DNA of 64,000 nt from Haliea sp. E1-2-M8 (GTDB taxonomy: Bacteria > Pseudomonadota > Gammaproteobacteria > Pseudomonadales > Halieaceae): contig NZ_JAUTDR010000007.1 of assembly GCF_030649675.1 (NCBI RefSeq), positions 1 to 64,000 of the forward strand. Reading direction: 5' to 3'. The notes beneath the pieces were generated by a model. It saw only the letters and a program-made list of their open reading frames with translations, searched no databases and was not told the origin of the DNA. A program made the position numbers and the translations under genes. Shown one piece after another: positions 21,323 through 30,806 of the stretch (the stretch's first letter is position 1; each line of letters starts with the position of its first letter).

Positions 21323-22252
21323 GTGAGCACTTCCCAGCGCCCGGCCCTTGATTGCGCCGGGCGTTTGCTTGATCTGTCCCGGCCGGTGGTCATGGGCATC
21401 GTCAATACAACCCCCGACTCCTTCTCCGACGGCGGCGCCCTCTACCGCAACGGCGCCCTCGACCTGGAACAGGCCTTCGCCCATGCGCGCAGGCTCTGTG
21501 AGGAGGGTGCAGCCATCCTCGACATCGGTGGCGAATCCACCCGCCCCGGTGCGGCCCCCGTGTCCCTGCAGCAGGAACAGGACCGGGTCCTGCCGCTGGT
21601 GGAGCGCATCGCGGCGGAGCTGGACGTCATTATTTCCGTGGATACCAGCAGCGCCGCCGTCATCCGCGACGCCGCCACCCTGGGTGCGGGTTTGATCAAC
21701 GATGTGCGCGCGCTGGGCCGCGATGGTGCCCTGGAGGCTGCTGCCGCGACCGGCTTGCCCGTGTGCCTGATGCACATGCAGGGGCAGCCCGACACCATGC
21801 AGGCCGAGCCGCTCTACGCGGACGTTGTCGCCGAGGTGCGCGACTTTCTGACCGGGCGCATCGCAGCCTGTGTCGGCGCCGGGATCGACCGTCAGCGTCT
21901 GCTGCTGGATCCCGGCTTTGGCTTCGGCAAGACCGTGGCCCACAATCTGCAGCTGCTCGATCGCCTGCCGGAGCTGGCGCTTGAAGGGCTGCCGCTGCTG
22001 GTGGGGTTGTCGCGCAAGTCGCTGATAGGCAAAGTGCTGGCGCGGGATGCTCAGGGGGGCCCGCCTCAGGGGGGCCCGCCTCAGGGGGGCCCGCCTCAGG
22101 GGGGGCTGCCCCGGGACCGCCTGGCGGCCAGCCTGGCGCTGGCCGTGCTTGCAGTTGAGCGCGGTGCAGCTATAGTGCGTGCTCACGATGTGGCGGCGAC
22201 AGTGGATGCGCTGGCCATGTGTGCAGCTATGAGAGAGTGGGGGCGGCATTGA
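21323..22252 (+). CDS. folP: dihydropteroate synthase
   Basis: About 309 residues; condenses pABA with the hydroxymethyl-dihydropterin pyrophosphate in folate synthesis and is the sulfonamide target. Motifs: [32 protein letters not shown], and [12 protein letters not shown] with the substrate-binding lysine. The start is GTG at 21323, 12 bases after the ftsH stop. Between [10 protein letters not shown] and RLAASLALA, where relatives have a short loop, there is an extra QGGPP-repeat insertion coded by four 15-bp units. The stop overlaps the glmM start (TTGA). Confidence 0.96.
   Translation: MSTSQRPALDCAGRLLDLSRPVVMGIVNTTPDSFSDGGALYRNGALDLEQAFAHARRLCEEGAAILDIGGESTRPGAAPVSLQQEQDRVLPLVERIAAELDVIISVDTSSAAVIRDAATLGAGLINDVRALGRDGALEAAAATGLPVCLMHMQGQPDTMQAEPLYADVVAEVRDFLTGRIAACVGAGIDRQRLLLDPGFGFGKTVAHNLQLLDRLPELALEGLPLLVGLSRKSLIGKVLARDAQGGPPQGGPPQGGPPQGGLPRDRLAASLALAVLAVERGAAIVRAHDVAATVDALAMCAAMREWGRH
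22051..22110 (+). repeat. 15-bp minisatellite inside folP (four units)
   Basis: TCAGGGGGGCCCGCC is repeated exactly three times (22051, 22066, 22081), followed by a degenerate fourth unit (22096-22110, TCAGGGGGGGCTGCC). Each unit is 15 bases and keeps the frame, coding Q-G-G-P-P blocks in the loop after the SRKS motif. G6 tracts inside each unit are prone to slippage, so copy number and frame could vary between strains or between assemblies. Confidence 0.95.
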
Positions 22253-23607
22253 GTAGACAGTACTTCGGCACAGACGGCATTCGCGGCAGAGTGGGTGAAG
22301 CCCCGATTACCCCGGATTTCATGCTCAAGCTGGGCTGGGCCTGCGGCCGGGTTTTTGCCCGCCTGGCGCGCAATGGCGCCCACAATACCGTCATTATCGG
22401 CAAGGACACCCGGGTCTCCGGGTACATGTTCGAGTCCGCCCTGGAGGCGGGCCTGGTGGCCGCTGGCGTGGACGTGAAACTGCTGGGCCCGATGCCGACC
22501 CCGGCGGTGGCCCTGATGACCCGCACCCAGAACGCAGTCGCGGGTATTGTCATCAGCGCGTCGCACAATCCCTACTACGACAACGGCATCAAATTCTTTT
22601 CCTCCCAGGGCTCAAAGCTCCCCGACGACATCGAGCACGCCATAGAGCGCGAACTGGAGTGCGCTCTGGAGGTAGTGCCGTCGCGGGATATCGGCAAGGT
22701 AGTGCGGGTGGCGGATGCCGCGGGCCGCTATATCGAGTTCTGCAAGGCCACCGTCCCCGACAGCTTCACCCTGCGCGGCTTGAAGATCGCTGTCGACTGT
22801 GCGCATGGCGCGACCTACCACATAGCACCCAATGTGCTGGTGGAGCTTGGCGCCGAGGTGGTCAGTATGGGCGTGCAACCCGACGGTTTTAACATCAACG
22901 AAGGCGTGGGCTCAACGGATACCGCCCAGCTCTCCGCCCTGGTGCGGGACACCGGCGCCGATATCGGTATTGCTTTCGACGGCGACGGCGATCGCGTGCT
23001 CTTTATTGACGTCGATGGCAGTTTGGTGGACGGCGACGAATTGCTCTATATCATCGCAACCCACCGGGCGGTCAATGGCACTTCCGAGTCCGGCGTGGTC
23101 GGTACCCTGATGTCCAACCTGGGTCTGGAGCTGGCCCTGCGCGACCTCGGTCTGGAGTTCGTCCGCGCCCGGGTCGGCGACCGCTACGTGAAAGAACTGA
23201 TGGAAGCCCACGGCTGGCGCCTGGGCGGTGAGTCCTCGGGCCATATCATCTGCGCCGACCACACCACTACCGGCGACGGCATTGTGGCGGCCTTGCAGGT
23301 GCTGGTAGCGCTCAGGGAATCCGGGCGCAGCCTGGCAGAACTGCGCTCCGGCATGCGCAAATGCCCCCAGGCCATGATTAATGTACCGGTCAACGGCCGC
23401 TTTGTACTCGCCGAGCTGCCCGCGGTCGCGGCCGCGGTCAAGGCCACCGAGCAGGCCCTGTCCAGCCGCGGCCGGGTGCTGCTGCGGCCCTCTGGCACCG
23501 AGCCACTGGTGCGAGTGATGGTGGAGGGTGAGGATGCCGTCGAAGTAGAGCGCCTCTGCGAGGGGCTCGCGATCGACGTTGCGGCAGCTCTGCGGGCTGC
23601 CTTGTAA
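22249..23607 (+). CDS. glmM: phosphoglucosamine mutase
   Basis: A 452-residue enzyme converting glucosamine-6-P to glucosamine-1-P for UDP-GlcNAc. The protein begins [16 protein letters not shown]. The phosphoserine loop is [16 protein letters not shown] (Ser105), the metal loop is [11 protein letters not shown], and the C-terminal sugar-phosphate loop is [13 protein letters not shown] chose the TTG at 22249, which overlaps the folP stop, because the family begins just before YFGTDG; a GTG at 22219 is open but adds unrelated residues. folP-glmM order is standard in gammaproteobacteria. Confidence 0.97.
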   Translation: MSRQYFGTDGIRGRVGEAPITPDFMLKLGWACGRVFARLARNGAHNTVIIGKDTRVSGYMFESALEAGLVAAGVDVKLLGPMPTPAVALMTRTQNAVAGIVISASHNPYYDNGIKFFSSQGSKLPDDIEHAIERELECALEVVPSRDIGKVVRVADAAGRYIEFCKATVPDSFTLRGLKIAVDCAHGATYHIAPNVLVELGAEVVSMGVQPDGFNINEGVGSTDTAQLSALVRDTGADIGIAFDGDGDRVLFIDVDGSLVDGDELLYIIATHRAVNGTSESGVVGTLMSNLGLELALRDLGLEFVRARVGDRYVKELMEAHGWRLGGESSGHIICADHTTTGDGIVAALQVLVALRESGRSLAELRSGMRKCPQAMINVPVNGRFVLAELPAVAAAVKATEQALSSRGRVLLRPSGTEPLVRVMVEGEDAVEVERLCEGLAIDVAAALRAAL

Positions 23608-23660
23608 GAGGTCACCAACTTGGGTAACATTGCGGCCCGATTTGCCGCCGGGGGCACTCA

Positions 23661-24413
23661 ATGCGTCGACCGCTAGTGATGGGCAACTGGAAGATGCATG
23701 GCACCCGGGGCAGCGTCAGGCGGCTGCTCAAGGAGATCGCCGTTGCTGGCGAATCCCAGGCCGCCGAGGTCGTGGTTTGCCCCGCGTTTGTGCACCTGCA
23801 GCAGGCGTTGAACCTGTGCGAAGGCACCGCCGTCAGCGTTGGCGCCCAGGATTGCAGCCATATGACTGCAGGGGCGTTCACCGGGGAAGTTTCCGCGGAA
23901 ATGTTGCTGGACCTCGGCTGTCGCTGGGTCATTCTCGGTCATTCCGAGCGGCGCCAGTATCACGGTGAATCCGACGACCTGGTCGCTGCCAAGCTTGCCG
24001 CCGCGCTGCAGGCACGCCTGCTGCCGGTGGTCTGTGTTGGTGAAACCCAGGAAGAGCGCGAGGCTGGCGAGGCGGAATACGTGGTGTCGCGACAGTTGCG
24101 CGGCGCGTTGGAGGCTCAGGCGGGGCTGCAGCAGGTGGTGGTCGCCTACGAACCGGTGTGGGCGATTGGCACCGGCCTCACGGCGACGCCAGCAGAGGCC
24201 CAGGACATGCACGCATTTATTCGCGCGCAGCTGGGCGAGATTGCCGGGGCCGACCCGGACGCCATGCGTGTTTTGTATGGCGGCAGTGTCAAGGCCGCGA
24301 ATGCGGCAGAGTTGTTCGGGCAGCCGGATATTGACGGCGCCCTGGTTGGCGGGGCATCCCTGGATGCCAATGAATTCCGGCAGATTGTGGCCGCCGCGGG
24401 TGGGCCACAGTAG
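23661..24413 (+). CDS. tpiA: triose-phosphate isomerase
   Basis: A 250-residue TIM-barrel enzyme interconverting dihydroxyacetone phosphate and glyceraldehyde 3-phosphate. Motifs: GNWKMHGT with the catalytic Lys, VILGHSERRQYHGE with the catalytic His, VAYEPVWAIGTG with the catalytic Glu, and phosphate-binding YGGSVKAANAAEL and GALVGGASL. It lies 53 bases after glmM and 41 before secG. In many gammaproteobacteria tpiA sits between glmM and secG as here. Confidence 0.98.
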   Translation: MRRPLVMGNWKMHGTRGSVRRLLKEIAVAGESQAAEVVVCPAFVHLQQALNLCEGTAVSVGAQDCSHMTAGAFTGEVSAEMLLDLGCRWVILGHSERRQYHGESDDLVAAKLAAALQARLLPVVCVGETQEEREAGEAEYVVSRQLRGALEAQAGLQQVVVAYEPVWAIGTGLTATPAEAQDMHAFIRAQLGEIAGADPDAMRVLYGGSVKAANAAELFGQPDIDGALVGGASLDANEFRQIVAAAGGPQ

Positions 24414-24454
24414 GTTGGCAAATTGATCAGGAAGCCCTTGCGGGCGAAGGTGTT

Positions 24455-24826
24455 ATGGAACAGATTATTCTTATAGTGCATCTGCTGATCGCACTGGCCA
24501 TCATCGGCCTCATCATGCTGCAGCAGGGCAAGGGAGCGGACGTCGGTGCTTCCTTTGGAGCAGGCGCTTCCCAGACGCTGTTTGGCAGTGGCGGCAGTTC
24601 CAATGCGTTGACCAAAGCCACAGCCTGGCTGGTGGTGTTGTTCTTTGTTACCAGCTTCGGTCTGGCGATGTTGGCCTCCCAGAAGACCGCGGTGGTAGAC
24701 GAACTGGACCTGGTGATTCCGGCTGCAGAGGAACGTATGGTGCCGGTACTGGATTCCGACCTGCCAACCGTGGATAATGCCGATCCCGCCGCGGTGCCCT
24801 CGGGTGCCGATGTGCCGGAGCTGTAG
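24455..24826 (+). CDS. secG: protein-export membrane protein SecG
   Basis: A 123-residue SecYEG accessory subunit. Two membrane segments are seen (about residues 3-22 and 54-74), joined by the conserved QQGKGADVGASFGAGASQTL loop. The acidic tail after residue 80 varies in the family. It ends just before a weak terminator and the tRNA-Leu gene, as in Pseudomonas. Confidence 0.95.
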   Translation: MEQIILIVHLLIALAIIGLIMLQQGKGADVGASFGAGASQTLFGSGGSSNALTKATAWLVVLFFVTSFGLAMLASQKTAVVDELDLVIPAAEERMVPVLDSDLPTVDNADPAAVPSGADVPEL

Positions 24827-24830
24827 TTTT

Positions 24831-24853
24831 GAGGTAAGTAACCTCGTTTTTTT
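24831..24853 (+). terminator. probable secG terminator
   Basis: GAGGT (24831-24835) and ACCTC (24841-24845) flank a 5-base loop and are followed by GTTTTTTT, ending right at the tRNA 5' end. The stem is short (5 bp) but the T tract is strong. Some transcripts may read through into the tRNA. Confidence 0.55.
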
Positions 24854-24939
24854 GCCGAAGTGGTGGAATTGGTAGACACGCTATCTTGAGGGGGTAGTGG
24901 GCATTGCCTGTGCGGGTTCGAGTCCCGCCTTCGGCACCA
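24854..24939 (+). tRNA. tRNA-Leu (anticodon GAG)
   Basis: An 86-base cloverleaf can be drawn. The acceptor stem GCCGAAG pairs with CTTCGGC, then A and an encoded CCA. The anticodon stem CTATC/GGTAG encloses loop TTGAGGG with GAG at 24888-24890. A long class II variable arm follows, and the T arm is GCGGGTTCGAGTCCCGC. secG-tRNA-Leu is the usual gammaproteobacterial order. A P4-type integrase gene begins 180 bases downstream, so the 3' end is a likely integration site. Confidence 0.97.
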
Positions 24940-24984
24940 TTTGAGTCATCCAGGAACGTCCCAGAAAGTCCTGAATTGTCCGAT

Positions 24985-25011
24985 AAAGCCCTGTTTATAC
25001 AGGGCTTTTTT
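24985..25011 (+). terminator. intrinsic terminator after tRNA-Leu
   Basis: AAAGCCCTG (24985-24993) and CAGGGCTTT (25000-25008) form a 9-bp stem with a 6-base loop, then T residues continue to 25011. It ends the tRNA-Leu transcript before the integrase gene. Confidence 0.85.
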
Positions 25012-25118
25012 CGTTGTGGCTGTTCCAGGCGCCGCCGAGGGCGTCCATTGGCTGCCTGGAAAGGACGGTGCTATATTTAGTGCTATCCCGGTTCAATTTT
25101 TCCGAGGTAGCACCAAAA

Positions 25119-26408
25119 ATGGCGCTCACAGATACCCAGATCAGGCAGCTGAAACCGCAGGAGAAAGACGTCTGGCTGACGGACGAGAAGGGGTTGCGGT
25201 TGCTCCTGAAATCCAATGGCGCCAAATACTGGCGCCTCAAATACCGCTACCTGGACAAGCAGAAGACCCTGGCCCTGGGGGTGTACCCGGAAGTGTCGCT
25301 GAAAGCGGCACGTGAGGCGGTGCTGGACGCCCGGCGTCAGCTCGCCAACGGCGTCGATCCCGGGCAGGCCAAGAAGCAGGAGAAGCGCCAGCGGCTGCTC
25401 GACACCGGCAATACCTTCGGCGTCCTGGCCCGGGAGTGGTGGGAGCAACAGCGGGGTACATGGACCGCGGATCACTCCGCCCGGGTCTGGGGCCGGCTGG
25501 AAAGCGACGTGCTGCCGACGCTGGGTAGCGAGCCGATCCTGGGCATCCAGCCCCAGGACGTCATTGCGGTGGTGCGCAAGATCGAGCAGCGGGACGCGCT
25601 GGATGTCGCCTCCCGCGTGCTGCAGGATATCCGCCGGGTCTGCCGCTACGCCGTGCAGACCGGCCGCCTGACCCAGAACCCGGCGACCGAACTCACCGGC
25701 ATCCTCAAGACCCGTATCTCCAACCACCGCCACTCCCTGCCCCGGGAGGAACTGCCCGGGTTCCTGCAGGCCCTGGAGGAGTACGGGGACCGGGGACGCC
25801 TGCTGACCCAGCTGGCAATCCAGCTGCTGGTACTCACCTTCGTCCGCTCCGGCGAGCTGCGCGGTGCCCGCTGGGAGGAGTTCAACCTGGGCGACCGGCT
25901 GTGGCGCATTCCCGCGTCGCGGATGAAGATGCGCTCGGATCACCTGGTGCCCCTGTCACTGCAGGCCGTCGCCGTGATTGCCCGGGTCCAGCCCATTACC
26001 GCGCGCTTTGCCCTCGTCTTCCCCTCCGAGCGCAACCGGCAGGAACCGATGAGCGACAACACCATGCGCCGGGCGATCTTCAAGCTGGGCTACGACGGCA
26101 CCGTGCCCGGCAAGAGCAAGGCCGTCCCCCACGGCTTCCGCGCCACCGCGGCCTCCATCCTCAACGAGACCGGCTTCAACCCGGACGCGATCGAACGCCA
26201 GCTGTCCCACATGGAGCGCAACGGCGTGCGCGCCGCCTATACCCACCATGCCCGCTACCTCGATGAGCGGCGGGAGATGATGCAGTGGTGGGGGAATTAC
26301 CTGGATCAGTTGCGCAGTGGGCGCTCCAATGTGGTGCCGGGCAGCTTTGGTACGGGAAGCCGGGCACAGGCTGACGGCAGCGGGCTCAGTGAGGTGGCGA
26401 AGCCATGA
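25119..26408 (+). CDS. tyrosine-type site-specific integrase (P4/CP4-57 type)
   Basis: A 429-residue recombinase with the N-terminal DUF4102 arm-binding domain (LTDTQIRQLKPQEKDVWLTD ... LGVYPEVSLKAAREA), a SAM-like core-binding domain, and the catalytic domain. The catalytic set is partly visible: R in FVRSGELRGARW, H-x-x-R as HGFRATAAS, and the nucleophile Tyr in the final helix, AAYTHHARYLDERREMMQWW. Such enzymes insert islands at tRNA 3' ends, which matches the tRNA-Leu just upstream. The ATG at 25119 has GAGG about 12 bases upstream. Its stop overlaps the start of the RhuM-like gene. The gene appears intact. Confidence 0.92.
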   Translation: MALTDTQIRQLKPQEKDVWLTDEKGLRLLLKSNGAKYWRLKYRYLDKQKTLALGVYPEVSLKAAREAVLDARRQLANGVDPGQAKKQEKRQRLLDTGNTFGVLAREWWEQQRGTWTADHSARVWGRLESDVLPTLGSEPILGIQPQDVIAVVRKIEQRDALDVASRVLQDIRRVCRYAVQTGRLTQNPATELTGILKTRISNHRHSLPREELPGFLQALEEYGDRGRLLTQLAIQLLVLTFVRSGELRGARWEEFNLGDRLWRIPASRMKMRSDHLVPLSLQAVAVIARVQPITARFALVFPSERNRQEPMSDNTMRRAIFKLGYDGTVPGKSKAVPHGFRATAASILNETGFNPDAIERQLSHMERNGVRAAYTHHARYLDERREMMQWWGNYLDQLRSGRSNVVPGSFGTGSRAQADGSGLSEVAKP

Positions 26409-27090
26409 GTGATCTACAAGTACAGATATTCACCAGCCAGGATGGCAGCGCTCAGTTGGAGGTGGCGCTGGAGCGGGATACGGCGTGGCTGAGCTTGGAC
26501 CAGATGACTGCATTGTTCCAGCGCGACAAGTCGGTCATCTCCCGCCATCTTCGCAATGTGTTCACCGAGGGCGAACTCCAGCGGGAGGCAGTTGTTGCAA
26601 AAAATGCAACAACTGCTGCAGACGGCAAGACCTATCAGATCGACTACTACAACCTCGATGTCATCATTTCCGTAGGTTACCGGGTCAAGTCTCAGCGCGG
26701 TGTACAATTTCGACAGTGGGCCACCCGGAACTGTTCGGCCAGGTGCGTGGTGAGGGTCTGGCGTCGGCCTTGGCTACGATTGAGCAGGGCTTCGGTGACG
26801 AGCTGTTCTATCCCAACGTAGCCACCCGTGCCGCGCACCTGCTGTACTTCGTGATCAAGAACCACCCGCTGGCCGACGGCAACAAGCGCTGCGGCTCCTT
26901 CCTGTTCCTGTGGTACCTGCGCCGCAATCAGGCGTTGCTGGCGAAGCCGGTAGAGCAGTTGATCAACGACAATACCCTGGTGGCCCTTGCCTTGCTGGTG
27001 GCGGAGAGCCTGCCGGACCAGAAAACTTTGATGATCCGATTGATTGAACACTTCATCCTGCTGCACGAGCCGGCGGTGGACGAGGACTGA
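26405..27090 (+). pseudogene. RhuM-Fic/Doc family gene, internal deletion and frameshift
   Basis: Frame 1 from ATG 26405 gives the RhuM N-terminal domain: LDQMTALFQRDKSVISRHLR and YYNLDVIISVGYRVKSQRG, to FRQWAT. At about 26718 the family continues with more than 100 residues, but here the sequence jumps, in another frame, to the Fic-type C-terminal domain. That frame reads ELFGQVRGEGLASALATIEQ, ending with HPLADGNKRCGSFLFLWYLR, close to the Fic motif HxFx(D/E)GNxxR, and stops at 27090. So the middle of the gene has been deleted out of frame. Intact relatives are about 330 residues and resemble toxin-type Fic proteins. The start overlaps the integrase stop (ATGA), so both arrived together. Confidence 0.8.
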
Positions 27091-27373
27091 GGCATGACTG
27101 AAGACCAACACTTCCCGCCTTTGGCAAACAGGATAGACAGTCACCAGCAGTACCGGGACTGTCGACGGCGTTCCTCGGGGCCCAGCCAACGCCACGGTCA
27201 GGTTTTTTCGACCGGGGTCCATCTTCCCACCTCGCAGCGCGCACTGACGGTCAGTGTGTTCTGCCCCTTTCACTCAGGAGGCCACTCTACCCAGCCTTGG
27301 GCTGGCTAACCGTTGGTTTGCACGGGCCAGTTTTCTGCCGAAAACACACCGTGCTGTCTATGGCCAGACACAT
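27091..27373. other. non-coding stretch in worn island
   Basis: No credible gene is seen on either strand between the RhuM-Fic pseudogene and the transposase remnant. Open frames here are short and lack family-like residues. It is probably eroded island sequence. Confidence 0.5.
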
Positions 27374-27532
27374 TCAGGTCGACCGGGATTGGTGTCCCGT
27401 GATCGCCATATCAACATCTTGTCGGGTCAGCACCCTCAAGCGACAATTCTCAAAGTTCCTGAAGCCATAGGCCATCTTCGAGATCATTTCCAGCTGGTTG
27501 TGGATGCCCCCGTTAATGATGAAGAGCCAGGT
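27374..27532 (-). pseudogene. ISL3-family transposase, C-terminal remnant
   Basis: Read on the minus strand, about 50 residues end at a TGA (27376-27374): NGGIHNQLEMISKMAYGF, then RNFENCRLRVLTRQ. This matches the C-terminal signature of ISL3-type DDE transposases (NNKIKLIKRMAYGFRNFENFRLRVL-like). A stop codon directly upstream (27538-27536) closes the frame, and no upstream catalytic part is recognisable, so only a fragment remains. Confidence 0.65.
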
Positions 27533-27784
27533 CGATTAGCGATGTACAAACGAACTGGCGGCGTGGCCGTGCACTGGGCTTTTCCTGTGACCCGGTTCCT
27601 GAATATCAGAAAAATCCGCAAGATAGGTTGACCCGTTTGCGTTGGGCTCCGTACACTGCCCAGAAATAAGTGGGTCAAACTCGATACTCTCTCGGAATGT
27701 CAGGGTTCTGGCCGCTCCATATAGGAACTAGCGGCTCGCGATCCTCACCGTCTCGAACTGCAATCTCGAATAAAAGGGCAACCC

Positions 27785-29971
27785 ATGCCAGTCTTGTCAA
27801 AAGCCGTCTCCCTGGTGACGGCCTTTCTCTTACTCTTTGTTGCAACCACTTCGGCTTACGCCCATACCAACTCCGTCGGTTTTGATCTCGTCGACGAGGG
27901 CGACGGGAGCTGCACCCTCGAGTGGTACTACGGTTCCTGGCATTCTCGAGCGCTTTCGCCTCAGGGCGCATTCTCACTGTACACCCTTGAGGCGGGTGGA
28001 GATCCCGCAGATGTAGACGCCTATACTGTCGAGGCCTACGGCACCGGTGGTGAGATTCGCAACGAAACCAACTTTTTCACCTGGCCGGGCAAGGACACCG
28101 CAAACATCACGCTGCCCAGTGACATCGAACTGGGTTCCACTGTGTTCTACCAACAGGATGGCAACGCCAATACCGACATCGCGGACGCCGGTTTTCAGCC
28201 CGGCGTCAACTATTTCTTTACTGACGATGGTGGGGCCACGCTGACGGATATTAGCGGGCAGAACAACGTAACCTATTCACACCAGTCCGCGACCGTCGCG
28301 ACTGTCCAGTCGGGAACCTACCGTGGCTTCTACGACGGAGTCGGGGCCTGGGACGCGGTGCAGCCCCCGAACAGCACCCCCACGATCACAGCCACCTTCG
28401 AGCCTGAACCTGCGATTCAGCAAGGCCTGATCACGGTGGCTAGTGGCTGCCGGGTGTTCTTCGGCGCCGTGCCGACCATCCTGATCGAATCTTTCGTGGG
28501 CGACAATGGCTTCTCCACAAACGATTTTGTGGCCTCTCCGCGCTCGGGGGCGATCACGGGTACCGTGGACAGCGCCAACTCCGACGCCAGCACCCTTACG
28601 GTCACCTTCAGCGCAACTCCCTTTACGCTGAGCGATCCTGAACTCGAAATCAACGGCGATGACTGGGTCCTGGCGCTGCCCGGACCTATCGATGCGGGCA
28701 ACCACGAGGTGACCGCAACCGTGCAGAACAACAACGGAGTTGTCGTCAGCGATACGATTACCCTGAAGATCGTGGCTGCCTCAATAGAAAGCATTGCCGA
28801 GGACGACGGTCTGTCGCAAAACGATTTCCGCACCAGTGATACAACGCTGCTGATCCACGGGCTGCTCTCGGCCTCCTCCGCTTCCAGTTTCACGGTCGAA
28901 TTCAACGGCGTGCTCCACACTCTGGGCGGAGTCGCGCCCCAGGACGCTCTGCTGACGAATTCCGGTGATGACTGGGTGTTGGACGTCACCGGCACAACCC
29001 TCGAAACTGGCATGTATACGGTGACAGCCACGGCGGTCGAAGGAGGCGAGACGTTCACCGCCACGCAGGCAATCGAAGTCGTCGAAGCCCCCGCCTTGCC
29101 AACCTTCGTGTCGGTCACCGAAGACACCGGCACCGGTGGAGATTTCATCACCACAGACGATACGCTCATAATCCAGGGAACCTTCGAGTCGAGCGCAACG
29201 GCGACCTTCACAATCGAATTGGGGGGCATCAACTACTCACTGGCCGGCAGCTCGCAACTGACCAGCGACGGCGACAATTGGACTCTCAATCTCCAGGGCA
29301 GGGCGCTCGGGGAGGGTGCCTTCACTGCCAAGGCGACCGCGACCAACAGTGGTGGTTGGCCTTCCAAGGCTCTTCGGGAAATCCTTGTCGTTGCTGCAGG
29401 CGACAGCGACGGCGATGGGCTTCCGAATGACGAGGATCCGTTCCCGAAGGCAATCACCGACACTGGTGGCGGTACCGAAGGTGAGCCGGTGTCCATGAGC
29501 ATCACGCCAGAGTCGGTCAATTCGAGTTGTTCAATCGACGAGACCAAGTTTGATTCGGACGCGCCGCATCCCGAGCCGAACGATCTCATCTCGCTGGGCA
29601 GGGCGGTGGGCTTTGAACTTGCCGGATGCAATGCTGGCGAGACCGTCGAGATATCCATCGATTTTGGCCAGCCGTTCCCCGAGGGGTCCCGGGTGCACAA
29701 GGTCACCATGGAAGAGGGCTGGAGTGCTCCTATCAATGCCGTCATCAATGGGTCGGTAATCACCTACTCGATCACCGACGGTGGGGCGCTAGACGTTGAT
29801 GGAATGGCCAACGGCATCATAGTCGACCCCATCTCAACCGCGGTGCCGCCGATCGGACATTCCGGCTCCTCCGTGCCGATACCCTCTCTGCCGTCCTGGC
29901 TGCTGGTCGTGCTGTCGCTGCTGATGGGCCTCCTCGTGTACTTCCACCGAGGCCGTTTTGGCAGCGCCTGA
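27785..29971 (+). CDS. secreted Ig-repeat protein with IPTL/PEP-CTERM-like C-terminal anchor
   Basis: A 728-residue exported protein. A signal peptide is clear (AVSLVTAFLLLFVATTSAYA). After a roughly 210-residue head come three homologous Ig-like repeats of about 100 residues, starting near 236, 334 and 436. They share xESxxEDxGxxxxDF, then ITGT/IHGL/IQGT strands and a GDDWVL/GDNWTL core, as in Bap-type and VCBS-like adhesins. A calcium-type DSDGDGLPNDEDPFP segment follows. The C-terminus is PIPSLPSWLLVVLSLLMGLL plus a basic tail, the layout of IPTL/PEP-CTERM sorting signals. A role at the cell surface or in extracellular matrix is likely. It lies within the tRNA-Leu-associated region and may be island cargo. 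Confidence 0.75.
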   Translation: MPVLSKAVSLVTAFLLLFVATTSAYAHTNSVGFDLVDEGDGSCTLEWYYGSWHSRALSPQGAFSLYTLEAGGDPADVDAYTVEAYGTGGEIRNETNFFTWPGKDTANITLPSDIELGSTVFYQQDGNANTDIADAGFQPGVNYFFTDDGGATLTDISGQNNVTYSHQSATVATVQSGTYRGFYDGVGAWDAVQPPNSTPTITATFEPEPAIQQGLITVASGCRVFFGAVPTILIESFVGDNGFSTNDFVASPRSGAITGTVDSANSDASTLTVTFSATPFTLSDPELEINGDDWVLALPGPIDAGNHEVTATVQNNNGVVVSDTITLKIVAASIESIAEDDGLSQNDFRTSDTTLLIHGLLSASSASSFTVEFNGVLHTLGGVAPQDALLTNSGDDWVLDVTGTTLETGMYTVTATAVEGGETFTATQAIEVVEAPALPTFVSVTEDTGTGGDFITTDDTLIIQGTFESSATATFTIELGGINYSLAGSSQLTSDGDNWTLNLQGRALGEGAFTAKATATNSGGWPSKALREILVVAAGDSDGDGLPNDEDPFPKAITDTGGGTEGEPVSMSITPESVNSSCSIDETKFDSDAPHPEPNDLISLGRAVGFELAGCNAGETVEISIDFGQPFPEGSRVHKVTMEEGWSAPINAVINGSVITYSITDGGALDVDGMANGIIVDPISTAVPPIGHSGSSVPIPSLPSWLLVVLSLLMGLLVYFHRGRFGSA

Positions 29972-30473
29972 TCGCCCGCGGATCCTGCCGCATTGCTGGG
30001 GCAGGATTAACCGCAGCAGTTTTTCCTGGTTTTGACTCTTCCGCACGGCCCGATTTCCTTCGGGCCGTCGCGCCCCTGCTGTCGGATTCAGGACCACCAT
30101 CCGCCTACAGGAAGCACTGAAGCTTGTCGATGTCCGGGTCCTAGACCCCATAATCGTGGGTACGGATGGCGTGTACCCCATCGCTGAGAAGGGCCAAATT
30201 TGAAGTGATGCTGTGCCGGAAACGGTGCAGCTTTTTTCTTTCTGGCTTCGATACCAGACCCTTGCCATCGGCCTCCCAGGCCCGTTGGTGCCTGTCGACA
30301 CCATCTCCGCCATGCCACTGGTGAACCGCCAGACACCTGCCCCAGATGCCGAGTGAAACACTATTGATCATCGCGTAAACCTAGGACTAAACTGACACAA
30401 ATAACAATAGGTCCATAGGGCTTTCGACCTTTACTCCGACCATGCCGGGCTCGAAGCGCAAGGCGCCCTGACG
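29972..30473. other. intergenic, no gene recognised
   Basis: The stretch begins with a dyad ATCCTGCC/GGCAGGAT (about 29983-30008) that may end the upstream transcript, though no T tract follows. Short frames on the minus strand show no family resemblance I can name. It may be degraded mobile DNA. Confidence 0.4.
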
Positions 30474-30683
30474 GTGAAAGACCTCCCGCTATTCGGCCTT
30501 AGCCTGAACTGGTCGCTGTTGACGGCGCTGATGGAAACCAGCCACTGGGCCCGCGAGTCCGCCACAGGGGAGATCGACGAGCCCCGGAACCCGCTCGCCT
30601 GGATCGAGTCCGGCCCCTTGCGTGACGTCATGCCACTCGCCGTCGGCGTTCCTGCGACTCCAGCGAGTGACCGCGAAGCCCTT

Positions 30684-30806
30684 CCAGGCAGCTATCGCAA
30701 CGAGATCTATGGAGGGGAGTTCCCAACGGGTTCCTGGCTGCAGGTGGATGGGCTGGCGCTTCCTGATTTCATGATCGAAATCGAACTGCAAGCGCACAGT
30801 CCCTGA
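30684..30806 (+). pseudogene. possible RidA/YjgF C-terminal remnant
   Basis: The last 40 residues of a short frame read GSYRNEIYGGEFPTGSWLQV, then DGLALPDFMIEIELQAHSP. This resembles the C-terminal strand-helix of RidA-family proteins (YxxxFPxxxPARSxxxVxxLxxPxxxIEIE). The canonical Arg of the PARS motif is replaced (TGSW), and the sequence upstream does not look like RidA. I read it as a decayed fragment; chance similarity is possible. Confidence 0.35.

Noticed and set aside
22051-22110. Frameshift in folP caused by the G-rich repeat
   Set aside because: All four units are 15 bases, so the frame is kept, and the downstream residues ([19 protein letters not shown]) match the family.
20219-22249. 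Long minus-strand open frame opposite ftsH and folP
   Set aside because: Shadow of two clearly identified genes; its composition is rich in His, Gln and Gly, as expected from antisense of GC-rich codons.
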